From NCBI RefSeq assembly GCF_001939075.1, contig NZ_MPTA01000002.1, forward strand, positions 310,001-374,000: a DNA stretch of 64,000 bases, given 5' to 3'. Positions within the stretch are counted from its first letter, which is position 1. Every line of letters begins with the position of its first letter. The stretch comes from Paenisporosarcina indica (GTDB taxonomy: Bacteria; Bacillota; Bacilli; Bacillales_A; Planococcaceae). Below are positions 24,978 through 32,893 of this stretch, piece by piece. The notes under the pieces are model-generated. The model had not been told where the DNA came from and did not search any database. It saw only the letters and a list, made by a program, of their open reading frames with translations. The position numbers were made by a program, and so were the translations under genes.

Positions 24978-25412
24978 TCACCAATTGTTTTCGTTATGCT
25001 CTAATTCATAGTCCACTCCATTATTGGTGGAATAACTATGCTGATTAATATTATTTTTGTTTTTTACCCAATAATAATAGGAAACTTCTGGTTCGTTTTC
25101 AAAAACAACCATTATGCTGTAGGGACTTTGACTCTCATAGCCATCTTCACGATGAGGGACTGTTGAGATCGTCCATTCTTCACCTGGATATTGTTGTACT
25201 AAATAGGTGCTTAATAATTCAACTTTCTTTTCTATCTGTCCATCAATCCAATAAGGACGCACCACATACAAAGTACAAAAAGCTAGAAACACAACTAGTG
25301 TTACTAACCAACCACGTTTTCGCCATTTGCCTTTTAAGAAAAGAGAGATGCTTGCTAATGTTCCAATGATTGCCCCGACTATCAAGAACTCGATAACTTC
25401 GATTGGATGCAT
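24978..25412 (-). CDS. Membrane protein with extracytoplasmic domain, unknown function
   Basis: 144 aa. Two helices near the N-terminus (about 7-27 and 34-52), then a polar domain of about 85 residues outside the cell (QIEKKVELLSTYLVQQYPG, GEEWTISTVPHRE, VSYYYWVKNK). The C-terminal domain has the character of DUF3139-like envelope proteins, but the match is by feel only. ATG 25412 begins MHPIEVIEFL. Same strand and similar spacing as the neighbouring small genes. Confidence 0.6.
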   Translation of the reverse strand: MHPIEVIEFLIVGAIIGTLASISLFLKGKWRKRGWLVTLVVFLAFCTLYVVRPYWIDGQIEKKVELLSTYLVQQYPGEEWTISTVPHREDGYESQSPYSIMVVFENEPEVSYYYWVKNKNNINQHSYSTNNGVDYELEHNENNW

Positions 25413-25442
25413 GTTCTAAACCTCCCCGCTTCTTCCCAAATC

Positions 25443-25754
25443 TTATTCTTTAAGGATTTTTATCTTGTTTGCTACCTTTTTTCCTTCGATTTCTTCTACC
25501 CATACTTTTACTTCTTGCCTCTCTTTTAAATCCATAACTGAATTGACTTCCCCAACAACTTTAGTGCCGTTTGAGAAGTATATTTCAGGAAGATTATAAT
25601 CTGCTTCAGGGTCTACTTTAATTGGATACAATACGAAATTACTTTCTTCCAATTCTCCTATTTTCCCATGTTCATCCGCTCTGTTGATGAAAAGGAAAAC
25701 AAGGAATGCTACGATTGCAATAATCACAAAAACGCTTAACCAAATCCTTTTCAT
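25443..25754 (-). CDS. Small membrane-anchored protein, unknown function
   Basis: 103 aa: one N-terminal helix (residues about 5-23) and a soluble extracytoplasmic domain with beta-strand character (VLYPIKVDPEADYNLPEIYF, SNGTKVVGEVNSVMDLKERQ, EVKVWVEEIEGKKVANKIKI). The last part looks like a small OB- or SH3-like barrel reminiscent of DUF3221 proteins, without certainty. ATG 25754. Lies in the minus-strand envelope-protein run. Confidence 0.6.
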   Translation of the reverse strand: MKRIWLSVFVIIAIVAFLVFLFINRADEHGKIGELEESNFVLYPIKVDPEADYNLPEIYFSNGTKVVGEVNSVMDLKERQEVKVWVEEIEGKKVANKIKILKE

Positions 25755-25800
25755 TTTACTCTCAATCCGCCTTTTACTTTTAAAAATTCTTTGTATTTCT

Positions 25801-26025
25801 TTATTCTTCCTTTTTCCACTTTTTATAGGTGTAAATTAATGTACTACTCGTTAAAGTAATAAGAATTACATTCAAAATCACAGTAAAATATGATGATATA
25901 TCATCTAAGAGAAGACTCCATATGATGAGTGCTATAACAACAGGAACTAGGCTTATGTTCCATATGAATTTCTTTTTATAACTTAAGTTCCAATAAAACA
26001 AATTAAAAACTCCTTTCCTGTTCAT
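25801..26025 (-). CDS. Small two-TM protein, unknown function
   Basis: 74 aa with two helices (about residues 20-40 and 46-64) and a basic C-terminus YKKWKKEE. The ATG at 26025 overlaps the stop codon of the gene upstream by one base, and AGGAAAGGAG is just before it, so the two are co-translated. No family recognised. Confidence 0.6.
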   Translation of the reverse strand: MNRKGVFNLFYWNLSYKKKFIWNISLVPVVIALIIWSLLLDDISSYFTVILNVILITLTSSTLIYTYKKWKKEE

Positions 26026-26213
26026 TAGTCAAATAAATATAAAATAAAAATCAGCAACATGGATACCGCAAAGAAACCAAAAACAAAATAACCGAAGTAT
26101 TTCAATGGCTTTGGTAATTTTTCGAAATCACCTTTTGCAGGATTTAGAGCGTTACCTTCAACTTTGTTCATATGATCAATCACATCATTAAATGGTTTAT
26201 TTTCTTCTTCCAT
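26025..26213 (-). CDS. Small single-TM protein (62 aa)
   Basis: Soluble N-terminus with a conserved-looking sentence (PFNDVIDHMNKVEGNALNPA, GDFEKLPKPLKYFGYF) and one C-terminal helix (about 42-61). Similar tiny proteins are common in Bacillales, sometimes labelled amino-acid transporter fragments, but no function is established. GAGGTG precedes the ATG. First gene of a two-gene unit with 25801-26025. Confidence 0.68.
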   Translation of the reverse strand: MEEENKPFNDVIDHMNKVEGNALNPAKGDFEKLPKPLKYFGYFVFGFFAVSMLLIFILYLFD

Positions 26214-26302
26214 CTAATCACCTCTTTACTAAATTTTAACATATCGTATAATTAGAAGTTTGAATTTTTCGTCAACATTTTGTTTTATTTTATATCTTAT
26301 TC

Positions 26303-26344
26303 AAAAAAGCATTCAATAAGTAAGTTTCTACTTTTTGAATGCTT
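26303..26344 (-). terminator. Terminator after the DUF4179 gene
   Basis: On the minus strand AAGCATTCAA pairs across a bulged inner stem with TTGAATGCTT (26307-26344) and is followed by a T run (26303-26308). Confidence 0.75.
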
Positions 26345-26357
26345 AATTCCTTCATAT

Positions 26358-27452
26358 TCACTTTTCAATACCGATGATGATCTCGTTAAGTTCAAATTTT
26401 TCAATGTCGGCTTTACTATTTTCCAGGCGATAGTTGGCTTTAATCCGTCGACCATTCTCCCCATATCCAAGAGTTTCGTTATCCGAGAGCTCAACGACTG
26501 GTGTAACAATGAGTTGTGTTGCTTCCGGATCAAGTTTGCCAAACGTTTTACTCCAGCTTAAATCATATGAACTATATGAACCATAACCACCATTATCCTG
26601 GTTTATATAAACGTTTCCAAGATTATCTTTTACTTCTATATCTACTCTAACATAATCCCACTGGGTAACTATGTCGCGTGAAACCATTTGTTCAAAATAA
26701 ATCAGAAAAGACATTGGTGTGAACGTCACTTTCTCGATGCTTGCAATAATCCCATTCCCCTCAACACTTTGATCTACAAGTTGTGTTTTGCTGTCTACTG
26801 CTACTAAGTCAAAATGAAACTTCCATTCGCCTTCAATTACCTCTGCGTCTTCACTATATCCATTTGGCATGATACCCTCCAACACCCAATCAACGTTTAC
26901 TTCACTAAGTTCTATATCGTTAGGATGGGTAACAGTTGTCATACCGATATATTTATTTTCCTCAATCTTAGTAATCTCATGATATCCACCAGCGCCTCCC
27001 TCATACATTGGGATCCCTGTAATCCAAGCACTCTCCCCCAAATCTTTATCCGATTCAATTGTATAGGTGACAACTACCGATTTCCCGTCAAAAATCGCAT
27101 TATTTACAGTGATCTTAATCCCATTGCTCTCCTCGGTGACATTCAACTCATTGGCATTTTCTTCATAGTTATCATAGACGCCATCCTTATTGAAGTATTT
27201 AAAAACATTCCCTAAAAAAGGAATTTCTTCGGCATATGCAGAAAACGATAACCCAACTAAAGCCGTTGAAGTTAAGCTAACTGCAATCGCAGCAGCCATT
27301 AAAGTTTTCTTCCATTTCTTCTGTTTTGATTTTGTAATCCTTCTTTTTAAAGCTCTCTTCACCTTCGTTTTTTCGAATTCACTAACTTCCATTTCTTCAA
27401 AAACTTCGTCATCTAGATTTAGATGATTTAAATGCTCATAAATATCCTTCAT
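26358..27452 (-). CDS. DUF4179-domain membrane protein, putative anti-sigma factor
   Basis: 364 aa. A cytoplasmic N-terminus of about 50 residues (FEKTKVKRALKRRITK), one helix (about 51-73), then a large outer domain: DUF4179 opening AEEIPFLGNVFKYFNKDG and NEL-NVTEESNGIKITVNNA, and a later beta-rich half (DUF5643-like). Such proteins are encoded after ECF sigma factors in Bacillales and act as their anti-sigma or sensor partners. ATG 27452 is preceded by AGGGGGTG and overlaps the sigma gene by 17 nt. Confidence 0.85.
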   Translation of the reverse strand: MKDIYEHLNHLNLDDEVFEEMEVSEFEKTKVKRALKRRITKSKQKKWKKTLMAAAIAVSLTSTALVGLSFSAYAEEIPFLGNVFKYFNKDGVYDNYEENANELNVTEESNGIKITVNNAIFDGKSVVVTYTIESDKDLGESAWITGIPMYEGGAGGYHEITKIEENKYIGMTTVTHPNDIELSEVNVDWVLEGIMPNGYSEDAEVIEGEWKFHFDLVAVDSKTQLVDQSVEGNGIIASIEKVTFTPMSFLIYFEQMVSRDIVTQWDYVRVDIEVKDNLGNVYINQDNGGYGSYSSYDLSWSKTFGKLDPEATQLIVTPVVELSDNETLGYGENGRRIKANYRLENSKADIEKFELNEIIIGIEK

Positions 27453-28020
27453 GCAAAGCACCCCCTAAGTTACGATTCGAACGTTGTTGTTGTAGTCTTT
27501 TCTTTCCCCGATAGATTCGATTGTCGACTGCAGCTTTCGTCAAACCTATATTCATTGCAATGTCCTCACTCGTCATGTCCAAAAAAAACTTCATTACCAT
27601 AATATCTCGATCCATTACTTCCAACCCGCTCATTAATTTTAATAATTCGTTTTTGTTTTCAGTAATTAATATTTCATTTTCCACTGAATGAGTACTCCCC
27701 ACCTCTAGATCATCAGCAACCATTTCAACCTCAACTCGTTTGATTGTTTTCCGATAAGTATCGATTGCTTTGAACTTTGTGACCGCACAGAGCCATTTGC
27801 GAAAATCTGTCGTATCACCTTCAAATTTACTTGCATGATTCCAAATAGTTAAAAACACATCATTTATACATTCCTCGATGAGACCTGGGTTTTCCAATGG
27901 ATGCAACACTTTGTAGACGATGCCTTTGACTAACGGTAAATATTCATCAACGGTATATTCCAAAGCATCTTCTTTCTGACGTTTAAGCCTTTTGATGAAA
28001 TTTTTTTCAGTTGATCTCAT
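27436..28020 (-). CDS. ECF-type RNA polymerase sigma factor
   Basis: 194-aa sigma factor. Region 2: LPLVKGIVYKVLHPLENPGL and ECINDVFLTIWNHASKFEGD, then RKWLCAVTKFKAIDTYRK; region 4: DRDIMVMKFFLDMTSEDIAM and KAAVDNRIYRGKKRLQQQR. This is the subgroup regularly paired with DUF4179 proteins. AGGAG is 10 nt before the ATG. Coupled to the DUF4179 gene by overlap. The 337-nt gap upstream holds repeat copy B and presumably the promoter; no clear ECF -35/-10 was identified. Confidence 0.9.
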   Translation of the reverse strand: MRSTEKNFIKRLKRQKEDALEYTVDEYLPLVKGIVYKVLHPLENPGLIEECINDVFLTIWNHASKFEGDTTDFRKWLCAVTKFKAIDTYRKTIKRVEVEMVADDLEVGSTHSVENEILITENKNELLKLMSGLEVMDRDIMVMKFFLDMTSEDIAMNIGLTKAAVDNRIYRGKKRLQQQRSNRNLGGALHEGYL

Positions 28021-28186
28021 AAGTTTTTCTCCTTACCTATTTGTAAAAGCTTTTACACTATATACAACGAAACCACTTCACTTTTTTTCTCACGTTTATG
28101 TATAGCTATTATACTTATTATTTTTTGTCCAAAAATACAGTAGCCTTCTGTCCATGTGAATGACGGAAGGCTTAAGATTACACGTA

Positions 28187-28336
28187 CTTTATCGTACATT
28201 TGCGTTGACGTAGGTTCCGCATGAGCCAACAAGTATGAAAAGCACATACTTGTGGGTCTTATTCTTCACGCTCATGTGGCTTGGGGGGCGCAAATGCACT
28301 CTCTTGTTTTATTTAACATCAACAGCTTTATCATAG
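28187..28336. repeat. Dispersed repeat, copy B
   Basis: Same 18-bp left end CTTTATCGTACATTTGCG (28187-28204) and right-end block ACATCAACAGC (28316-28326) as copy A at 11076. Internally palindromic: CATTTGCG/CGCAAATG and a hairpin CAAGTATG/CATACTTG. Non-coding; lies in the gap upstream of the DUF4179-type sigma gene. Confidence 0.6.
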
Positions 28337-28357
28337 CGAAAATAAAAAAATTAACCT

Positions 28358-28606
28358 TTAATCGAGAAAAATTCCCATATAAACTAATCCTGCACCTATT
28401 AGTAAGAAAAGAAATTTAGTTAACCACCATGGAGCAATACTTAACATAAATGCAATCAATAGCGCAATTATGGTTGCAATTATTGAATCTGAAGTAGCCG
28501 ATGAAGATGCATTATCGCCAAATCTCTTATGATTTTCTTTATTGTAAAATAAACTAGCTAGAAAGATTACTATTCCTATACCAGAAATAATTATTTGCAT
28601 AATCAA
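28358..28606 (-). CDS. Small membrane protein, 82 aa (paralogue of 22844-23092)
   Basis: Hydrophobic N-terminus, charged loop (FYNKENHKRFG) and two further hydrophobic stretches (IIATIIALLIAFMLS; FLFLLIGAGLVYMGIF). TTG 28606 is chosen since AGGGTGG lies 8 nt upstream. Same length, start codon and layout as 22844-23092. Function unknown; located next to a second ECF sigma locus, which may be meaningful. Confidence 0.7.
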   Translation of the reverse strand: MIMQIIISGIGIVIFLASLFYNKENHKRFGDNASSSATSDSIIATIIALLIAFMLSIAPWWLTKFLFLLIGAGLVYMGIFLD

Positions 28607-28650
28607 GATATCTACCACCCTTGGACTGCTTTTCTAGATACAGACAACAT

Positions 28651-28686
28651 AAAAAACAGTGGGAAACTGACGCTTTCCACTGTTTT
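28651..28686 (-). terminator. Terminator after the EamA gene
   Basis: Minus-strand AAAACAGTGG-AAA pairs with TTT-CCCACTGTTTT and is followed by a T run; symmetrical enough to work in both directions. Confidence 0.82.
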
Positions 28687-28689
28687 CAT

Positions 28690-29586
28690 TTATTTAGCTG
28701 CTTTTTTCATTAATCGTGTTTTAAATCTGATTGAATTATTTTCACTAACAAATGTTGAACCTAAGAGTAAGACACCACCAAGCAGTTGAACAACTGTCAC
28801 TTGCTCTTGCAAGATCAAAGCAGAAATCACTAAGGATGTGATTGGGTCCGCATAACTTAATGCAGCGATGCTCTGCCCTTTTAATTTCTGCATACCTGAG
28901 AAGAATAACAAGAATCCAATACCCGTGTGTACAATCCCTAAAAGCAATATAAATGGAATGGAAGAACTTGATACCTCTAAAATACCGAAACCTTCAGTAA
29001 TGAATACATATGGCACTAGAAGGAATGTTGCAGTTCCAAGCTGAATGACTGTAGTTATTAACCCGTCCATATTTTTGATGAACTTGTTTAGTAGCATTAA
29101 TGAAGCATAGAATACAGCAGCCATTAATCCATAGCCAATCCCAATTAAATCATCAAATCCAGACGTACTGAATCCACCATTACCAATAATCAATAACATA
29201 CCTAACATGGCTATACAAATACAGACTATTTTCTTTGTTGATAATTTTTCCTTAAGTACAAGTGGAGAAAGAATCAGCACAAACACAGGTGCAAAATAAT
29301 AACTTAGTGCGGCATTAGCAACGGTCGTATGTTTGTATGCTTGGAAAAAGAAAATCCAATTCCCCCCCAAAGCAATACTCGAAAGCAATAAAACGAAAGC
29401 ATTCACTTTAACCAATGCCCATGATATTTTTTTCTTCATTATTAACATGACGGTCATTAAAAATAAACTACCAATTAAACCACGTAATAAAGCAATTTCA
29501 CTCGAAGATAAGTCAATATATCTTACAAATACACCAATTGTACCGAAAATGATCATTGATAATAAGAATTGAATTTTAGATTTCAT
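28690..29586 (-). CDS. EamA-family (DMT superfamily) transporter
   Basis: 298-aa ten-helix membrane protein made of two homologous EamA halves. First half has FGTIGVFVRYIDLSSSEIAL and LLRGLIGSLFL; second half has GYGLMAAVFYASLMLLNKF, and near the end SYADPITSLVISALILQEQ, the conserved EamA sentence. Export of amino acids or other metabolites is the family norm. AGGAG precedes the ATG. Monocistronic with its own terminator. Confidence 0.88.
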   Translation of the reverse strand: MKSKIQFLLSMIIFGTIGVFVRYIDLSSSEIALLRGLIGSLFLMTVMLIMKKKISWALVKVNAFVLLLSSIALGGNWIFFFQAYKHTTVANAALSYYFAPVFVLILSPLVLKEKLSTKKIVCICIAMLGMLLIIGNGGFSTSGFDDLIGIGYGLMAAVFYASLMLLNKFIKNMDGLITTVIQLGTATFLLVPYVFITEGFGILEVSSSSIPFILLLGIVHTGIGFLLFFSGMQKLKGQSIAALSYADPITSLVISALILQEQVTVVQLLGGVLLLGSTFVSENNSIRFKTRLMKKAAK

Positions 29587-30102
29587 CTTCTACTCCTTCG
29601 AATCCAGGTTTTTCATTTATATTATTTTATTATATTAAACTAGCTTTTGCCTTGAAACAAGTAGCATGTCATACAACCAATCTGCTGCTCTTGTTCGACA
29701 AGTAAGGATGCTCTTCATTATTTGAAGAAAGTATCAATAAATTAAATCAGACTTCGGGGTCACACAAATTAATTAAATCGGCTTCCCATTTATGTGCAGC
29801 AATCGTAACGCCATAATTTTTCCAGAAAAGCTTCCAATCAATTATAATACAAAATTATCAGAATAGCGGAAACAACTTCACTATTCTTTAATTGTTGTTA
29901 AGAAGAAAGAAGCTAATTGCAAAATTATTCACATCAACCAAATTCGGCACTAGTTAAATTGCATAATCAATCAATTCGAATAAGTAAACAATTGTATTAT
30001 CTTTTTGCGGATATCAGTCTTGAATTCGTTTATCTTGAATATCTTGTTAGTTCAAAGATCTTTTAGTGTTTTTTGAGATTGAAAGAATTAGGAGGAATGT
30101 TG
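29587..30102. other. 516-bp gap, mostly featureless
   Basis: AT-rich spacer between divergent genes. Only one item stands out: a minus-strand open stretch 29747-29854 (35 codons, no start) reading DWKLFWKNYGVTIAAHKWEA then DLINLCDPEV before TGA, which looks like the tail of a lost gene. No promoter, terminator or repeat could be called confidently in the rest. Confidence 0.4.
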
Positions 30103-31071
30103 ATGAAAGCCATCCTTTGCAACAAATATGGGTCTCCCGATGTTCTTGAACTAACAGAGGTGGAAAAGCCAATTCCCGGTGACAATCATGTGTTGGTGAA
30201 AATTCATGCAGCATCCGTGAATTACGGTAACTTGGTTCTTTTGAGAGGAAAACCGTTCTTGGCCCGCTTTGCGTTTGGTCTTCTAAAACCGAAATACACC
30301 ATACCCGGGGGTGATATAGCTGGTCGGGTTGAGGCAGTTGGCAAAGATGTTAAGCAGTTTACACCAGGTGATGAAGTGTTCGGAGATCTATCCGGTTGTG
30401 GTTGGGGTGGTTTTGCTGAATATGTTGCTGTTCCTGAAAATGCACTGGTTTTTAAACCAGCCAATCTGTCATTTGAGGAAGCTGCTGCTGTACCTATGGC
30501 GGGAGTTACAGCCTTACAGGGTCTACGCAATAAAGGCAAGATTCATTCAGGACAGAAGGTATTGATAAATGGGGCCTCTGGAGGTGTGGGAACTTTTGCG
30601 GTACAGATTGCCAAATCATTTGGGGCTGAGGTTACTGGTGTGTGTAGTACGAGAAATGTAGATACTTTACGATCGATTGGAGCAGACCATGTCATTGATT
30701 ATAAAGAGGAAGATTTCACTCAGAAAACGGAGAGCTATGACTTGATTCTTGCGGTCAACGGATATCAACCGATTTCAGCTTATAAGCGTTCATTAAGTAC
30801 CAATGGTATTTACGTTATGGTGGGAGGTTCCGGGGCTCAACTAACCCAAGCCATGGTCCAGGGGCCATGGATTTCAATGACTGGGAGCAAGAAAATGGGG
30901 TGCATGTTACAAAGGGCAAACCAGAACGATCTGATTTTCATGAAAGAACTTCTTGAAACCGGCAAAGTACGACCAGTTATAGATAGAAGTTATAAGTTAA
31001 GTGAAGTGCCCGAGGCTTTTAGGTATTTTGAAGAAGGGCATGCGCAAGGAAAAGTTGTTATTACTGTGTGA
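30103..31071 (+). CDS. MDR-family NAD(P)H-dependent alcohol dehydrogenase / quinone reductase
   Basis: 322-aa medium-chain dehydrogenase without the catalytic zinc cysteines, i.e. quinone-oxidoreductase type. N-terminal GroES-like domain (GDIAGRVEAVGKDVKQFTPG, GDEVFGDLSGCGWGGFAEYV), Rossmann motif INGASGGVGTFAVQIAK, and DHVIDYKEEDF. ATG 30103 has GGAGG 7 nt upstream. Reduces quinones or alpha,beta-unsaturated carbonyls in relatives. Stands alone on the plus strand with a terminator behind it. Confidence 0.87.
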   Translation: MKAILCNKYGSPDVLELTEVEKPIPGDNHVLVKIHAASVNYGNLVLLRGKPFLARFAFGLLKPKYTIPGGDIAGRVEAVGKDVKQFTPGDEVFGDLSGCGWGGFAEYVAVPENALVFKPANLSFEEAAAVPMAGVTALQGLRNKGKIHSGQKVLINGASGGVGTFAVQIAKSFGAEVTGVCSTRNVDTLRSIGADHVIDYKEEDFTQKTESYDLILAVNGYQPISAYKRSLSTNGIYVMVGGSGAQLTQAMVQGPWISMTGSKKMGCMLQRANQNDLIFMKELLETGKVRPVIDRSYKLSEVPEAFRYFEEGHAQGKVVITV

Positions 31072-31082
31072 AGTGAAAATAT

Positions 31083-31123
31083 AAAAAATGCCCGTTTTAG
31101 ATTTTTCTGAAATGGGCATTTTA
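31083..31123 (+). terminator. Intrinsic terminator after the MDR gene
   Basis: AAAATGCCC pairs with GGGCATTTT (31085-31122) with an imperfect inner stem and flanking A/T runs, so it may act in both directions. Confidence 0.75.
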
Positions 31124-31196
31124 AAATTAACATTATTCCATTTCCAAAGGGCCAAATCGATATACACTTTGACGTTAAAGGCATTAACTTAACCAA

Positions 31197-32145
31197 TTAT
31201 TGAAGAAGAACCCACATTTTTGAAAATTCATCCTCATTAACTTTAAAATACACATCTACGAATCCATAGTAAATGTAGCCACCTTTGAGGAGTATGAGAC
31301 TAACCTTTGAACCGTCATTTAAGCGAATGGTTAATTCTCTAAAATCTTCGTCATTCCGAGAATCATTGATTGGTTCTGAATTTATCCCACGTAGAAAGGG
31401 CTTTGCTTCATTTAGCTTTGCAATAAATGAATTTACACTATTCATATCGCTAATAGAATGATAATTGTCCATATTGTTATCCCAGTCACTAAATATTCTA
31501 TACTGAGCAGTTGATACATTTCCAACCATGTTCAATTTCCCTAACACGTCTTCACCACTATTTACCGTGATGCCGTTAAGACTTTCATAAAATACACTAT
31601 TGTCTACTCCATCACTTTCTTCGTAAGCCATAATCCGAAAGTCCTTGTCATATCCTACAACGGAATAAATATCGGACTTGCCTATTGTCGATGCGAACTC
31701 CTCATCATACGCATCTTGCTCGCTCCATTCATCAATTGTTCCTTTTGTCGTTCCAAGTTTCACTCCCAATAATGCATTGGCATCTTCTGCATCGATCTCT
31801 GAACTTGTTTGTGTATAAATTTTTCCGTTATATACAATTAATCCAATCATGTCTGCTGTTGACGTATCTTTTGGTAATTGCATCATCGGAATTTCTACAC
31901 TTCCATCTTCTTTAACAATAAGTGAGTTCGGATTCTTCTCTGTACTAACTTGCATGAAGTTATTGTATAGAGCATAGGTACCGAATGATAAAATGAGACT
32001 GGCCGCGACAATAATAACTTTTAAATTAATGTTTTTTTATTTTTTGTTTTTCAAACTTTGCTTTTGATATTCCCACTTTACTTCTGTTGCTTAATTCACT
32101 TGGAATCTCAATTTTATTTATCTCCTGCTTAATTTTATTACTCAT
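31197..32145 (-). pseudogene. Anti-sigma-type membrane protein, frameshifted in an A7 run
   Basis: ATG 32145 (AAGGGAAGG upstream, overlapping the sigma stop by 8 nt) opens a 39-codon cytoplasmic part (KIEIPSELSNRSKVGISKA) that ends at TAA 32026. One base too many in the A7 run (complement of 32032-32038) explains this: removing one A joins it to NINLKVIIVAASLILSFGTY, a membrane helix, and then the long outer domain open to 31197. The restored protein is about 315 aa. The outer domain has no recognised fold. As written, the gene is broken. Confidence 0.8.
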
Positions 32146-32656
32146 AAATATCCTTCCCTTCTATTTCTTTACGGAGTTTTTTTAGAGCTCGGTATAAAAC
32201 AGATTTTGCCGTACCTAATGGGATCTCCAACAACTCGGATATTTCTTTAAATGTATGATTGTGATAAAACCTTAAAAGGACAACACTTTTTTCTTCTTCT
32301 TGCAAAGTATCTATTAAGTCTTGGAGGGATAAATTAAGAGGGATGTCTTCATCTTCTGAACCAAGGAAATCGTCATATTCCGGCTTTAGTTGAACGTTCT
32401 TTTTGTCTTTTTTCATCAAATTAATTGCACAATTAATTGTGATTTTAATTAACCATGTTTTGAAAAACTCTGGATTAACTAAAGTATGAATATTTTTAAA
32501 CGCACGATATGCAACTTCTTGAACCACATCTAAGGCATCATCATTGTTTTTGACATATACATAAGCCATTCTATAAATCTCTTCTTCATATTCTTGGAAA
32601 AGCATTGAAAAAGCTTGTTCATCACCTTTTTTTGCCTTTTTTACTAATCTAATGAT
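32138..32656 (-). CDS. ECF sigma factor lacking a canonical start codon
   Basis: Sigma-70 family protein. Region 2 EEIYRMAYVYVKNNDDALDV and QEVAYRAFKNIHTL, region 4 EEKSVVLLRFYHNHTFKEIS and IPLGTAKSVLYRALKKLRKE. The first ATG (32605) would remove about 17 residues; the same frame extends upstream as RLVKKAKKGDEQAFS, typical of the N-terminus, but the codons at the expected start are ATC-ATT with AGGGTGA 6 nt before. Either a start codon was lost (ATG to ATC) or a rare ATC/ATT start is used. Its anti-sigma partner next door is also damaged. Confidence 0.8.
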   Translation of the reverse strand: MIRLVKKAKKGDEQAFSMLFQEYEEEIYRMAYVYVKNNDDALDVVQEVAYRAFKNIHTLVNPEFFKTWLIKITINCAINLMKKDKKNVQLKPEYDDFLGSEDEDIPLNLSLQDLIDTLQEEEKSVVLLRFYHNHTFKEISELLEIPLGTAKSVLYRALKKLRKEIEGKDIYE

Positions 32657-32749
32657 AAGTGATCACCCTCTCATTGTTTGCCTTACACCTATTAGACAAA
32701 CAAAAGCTTTATTCGGCTTAATTTTATTGAAATTATTTTAAAAATAAAT

Positions 32750-32775
32750 AATCGCCCAAATTTTGGACGATTTAA
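32750..32775 (-). terminator. Probable terminator after the racemase gene
   Basis: AATCG-CCAAA with its near complement (32750-32773, one C/A mismatch), followed on the minus strand by a T-rich stretch. Confidence 0.55.
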
Positions 32776-32893
32776 TGAGTGATATTTTATATTGACCGCT
32801 ACGATTGTTTAATATGAAGTAAAAAGAACTGACTTAACACCACTCTAAGATTTCAATCTCTTGCACCCATTTGAAGATGTTCTCGGTGTCTAA

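Noticed and set aside
28053-28247. Minus-strand ORF over repeat copy B
   Set aside because: Its sequence is repeat DNA in translation (shares TQMYDK-type text with copy A); no ribosome site.
32138-32605. Sigma factor started at ATG 32605
   Set aside because: This drops conserved N-terminal residues that remain in frame upstream.
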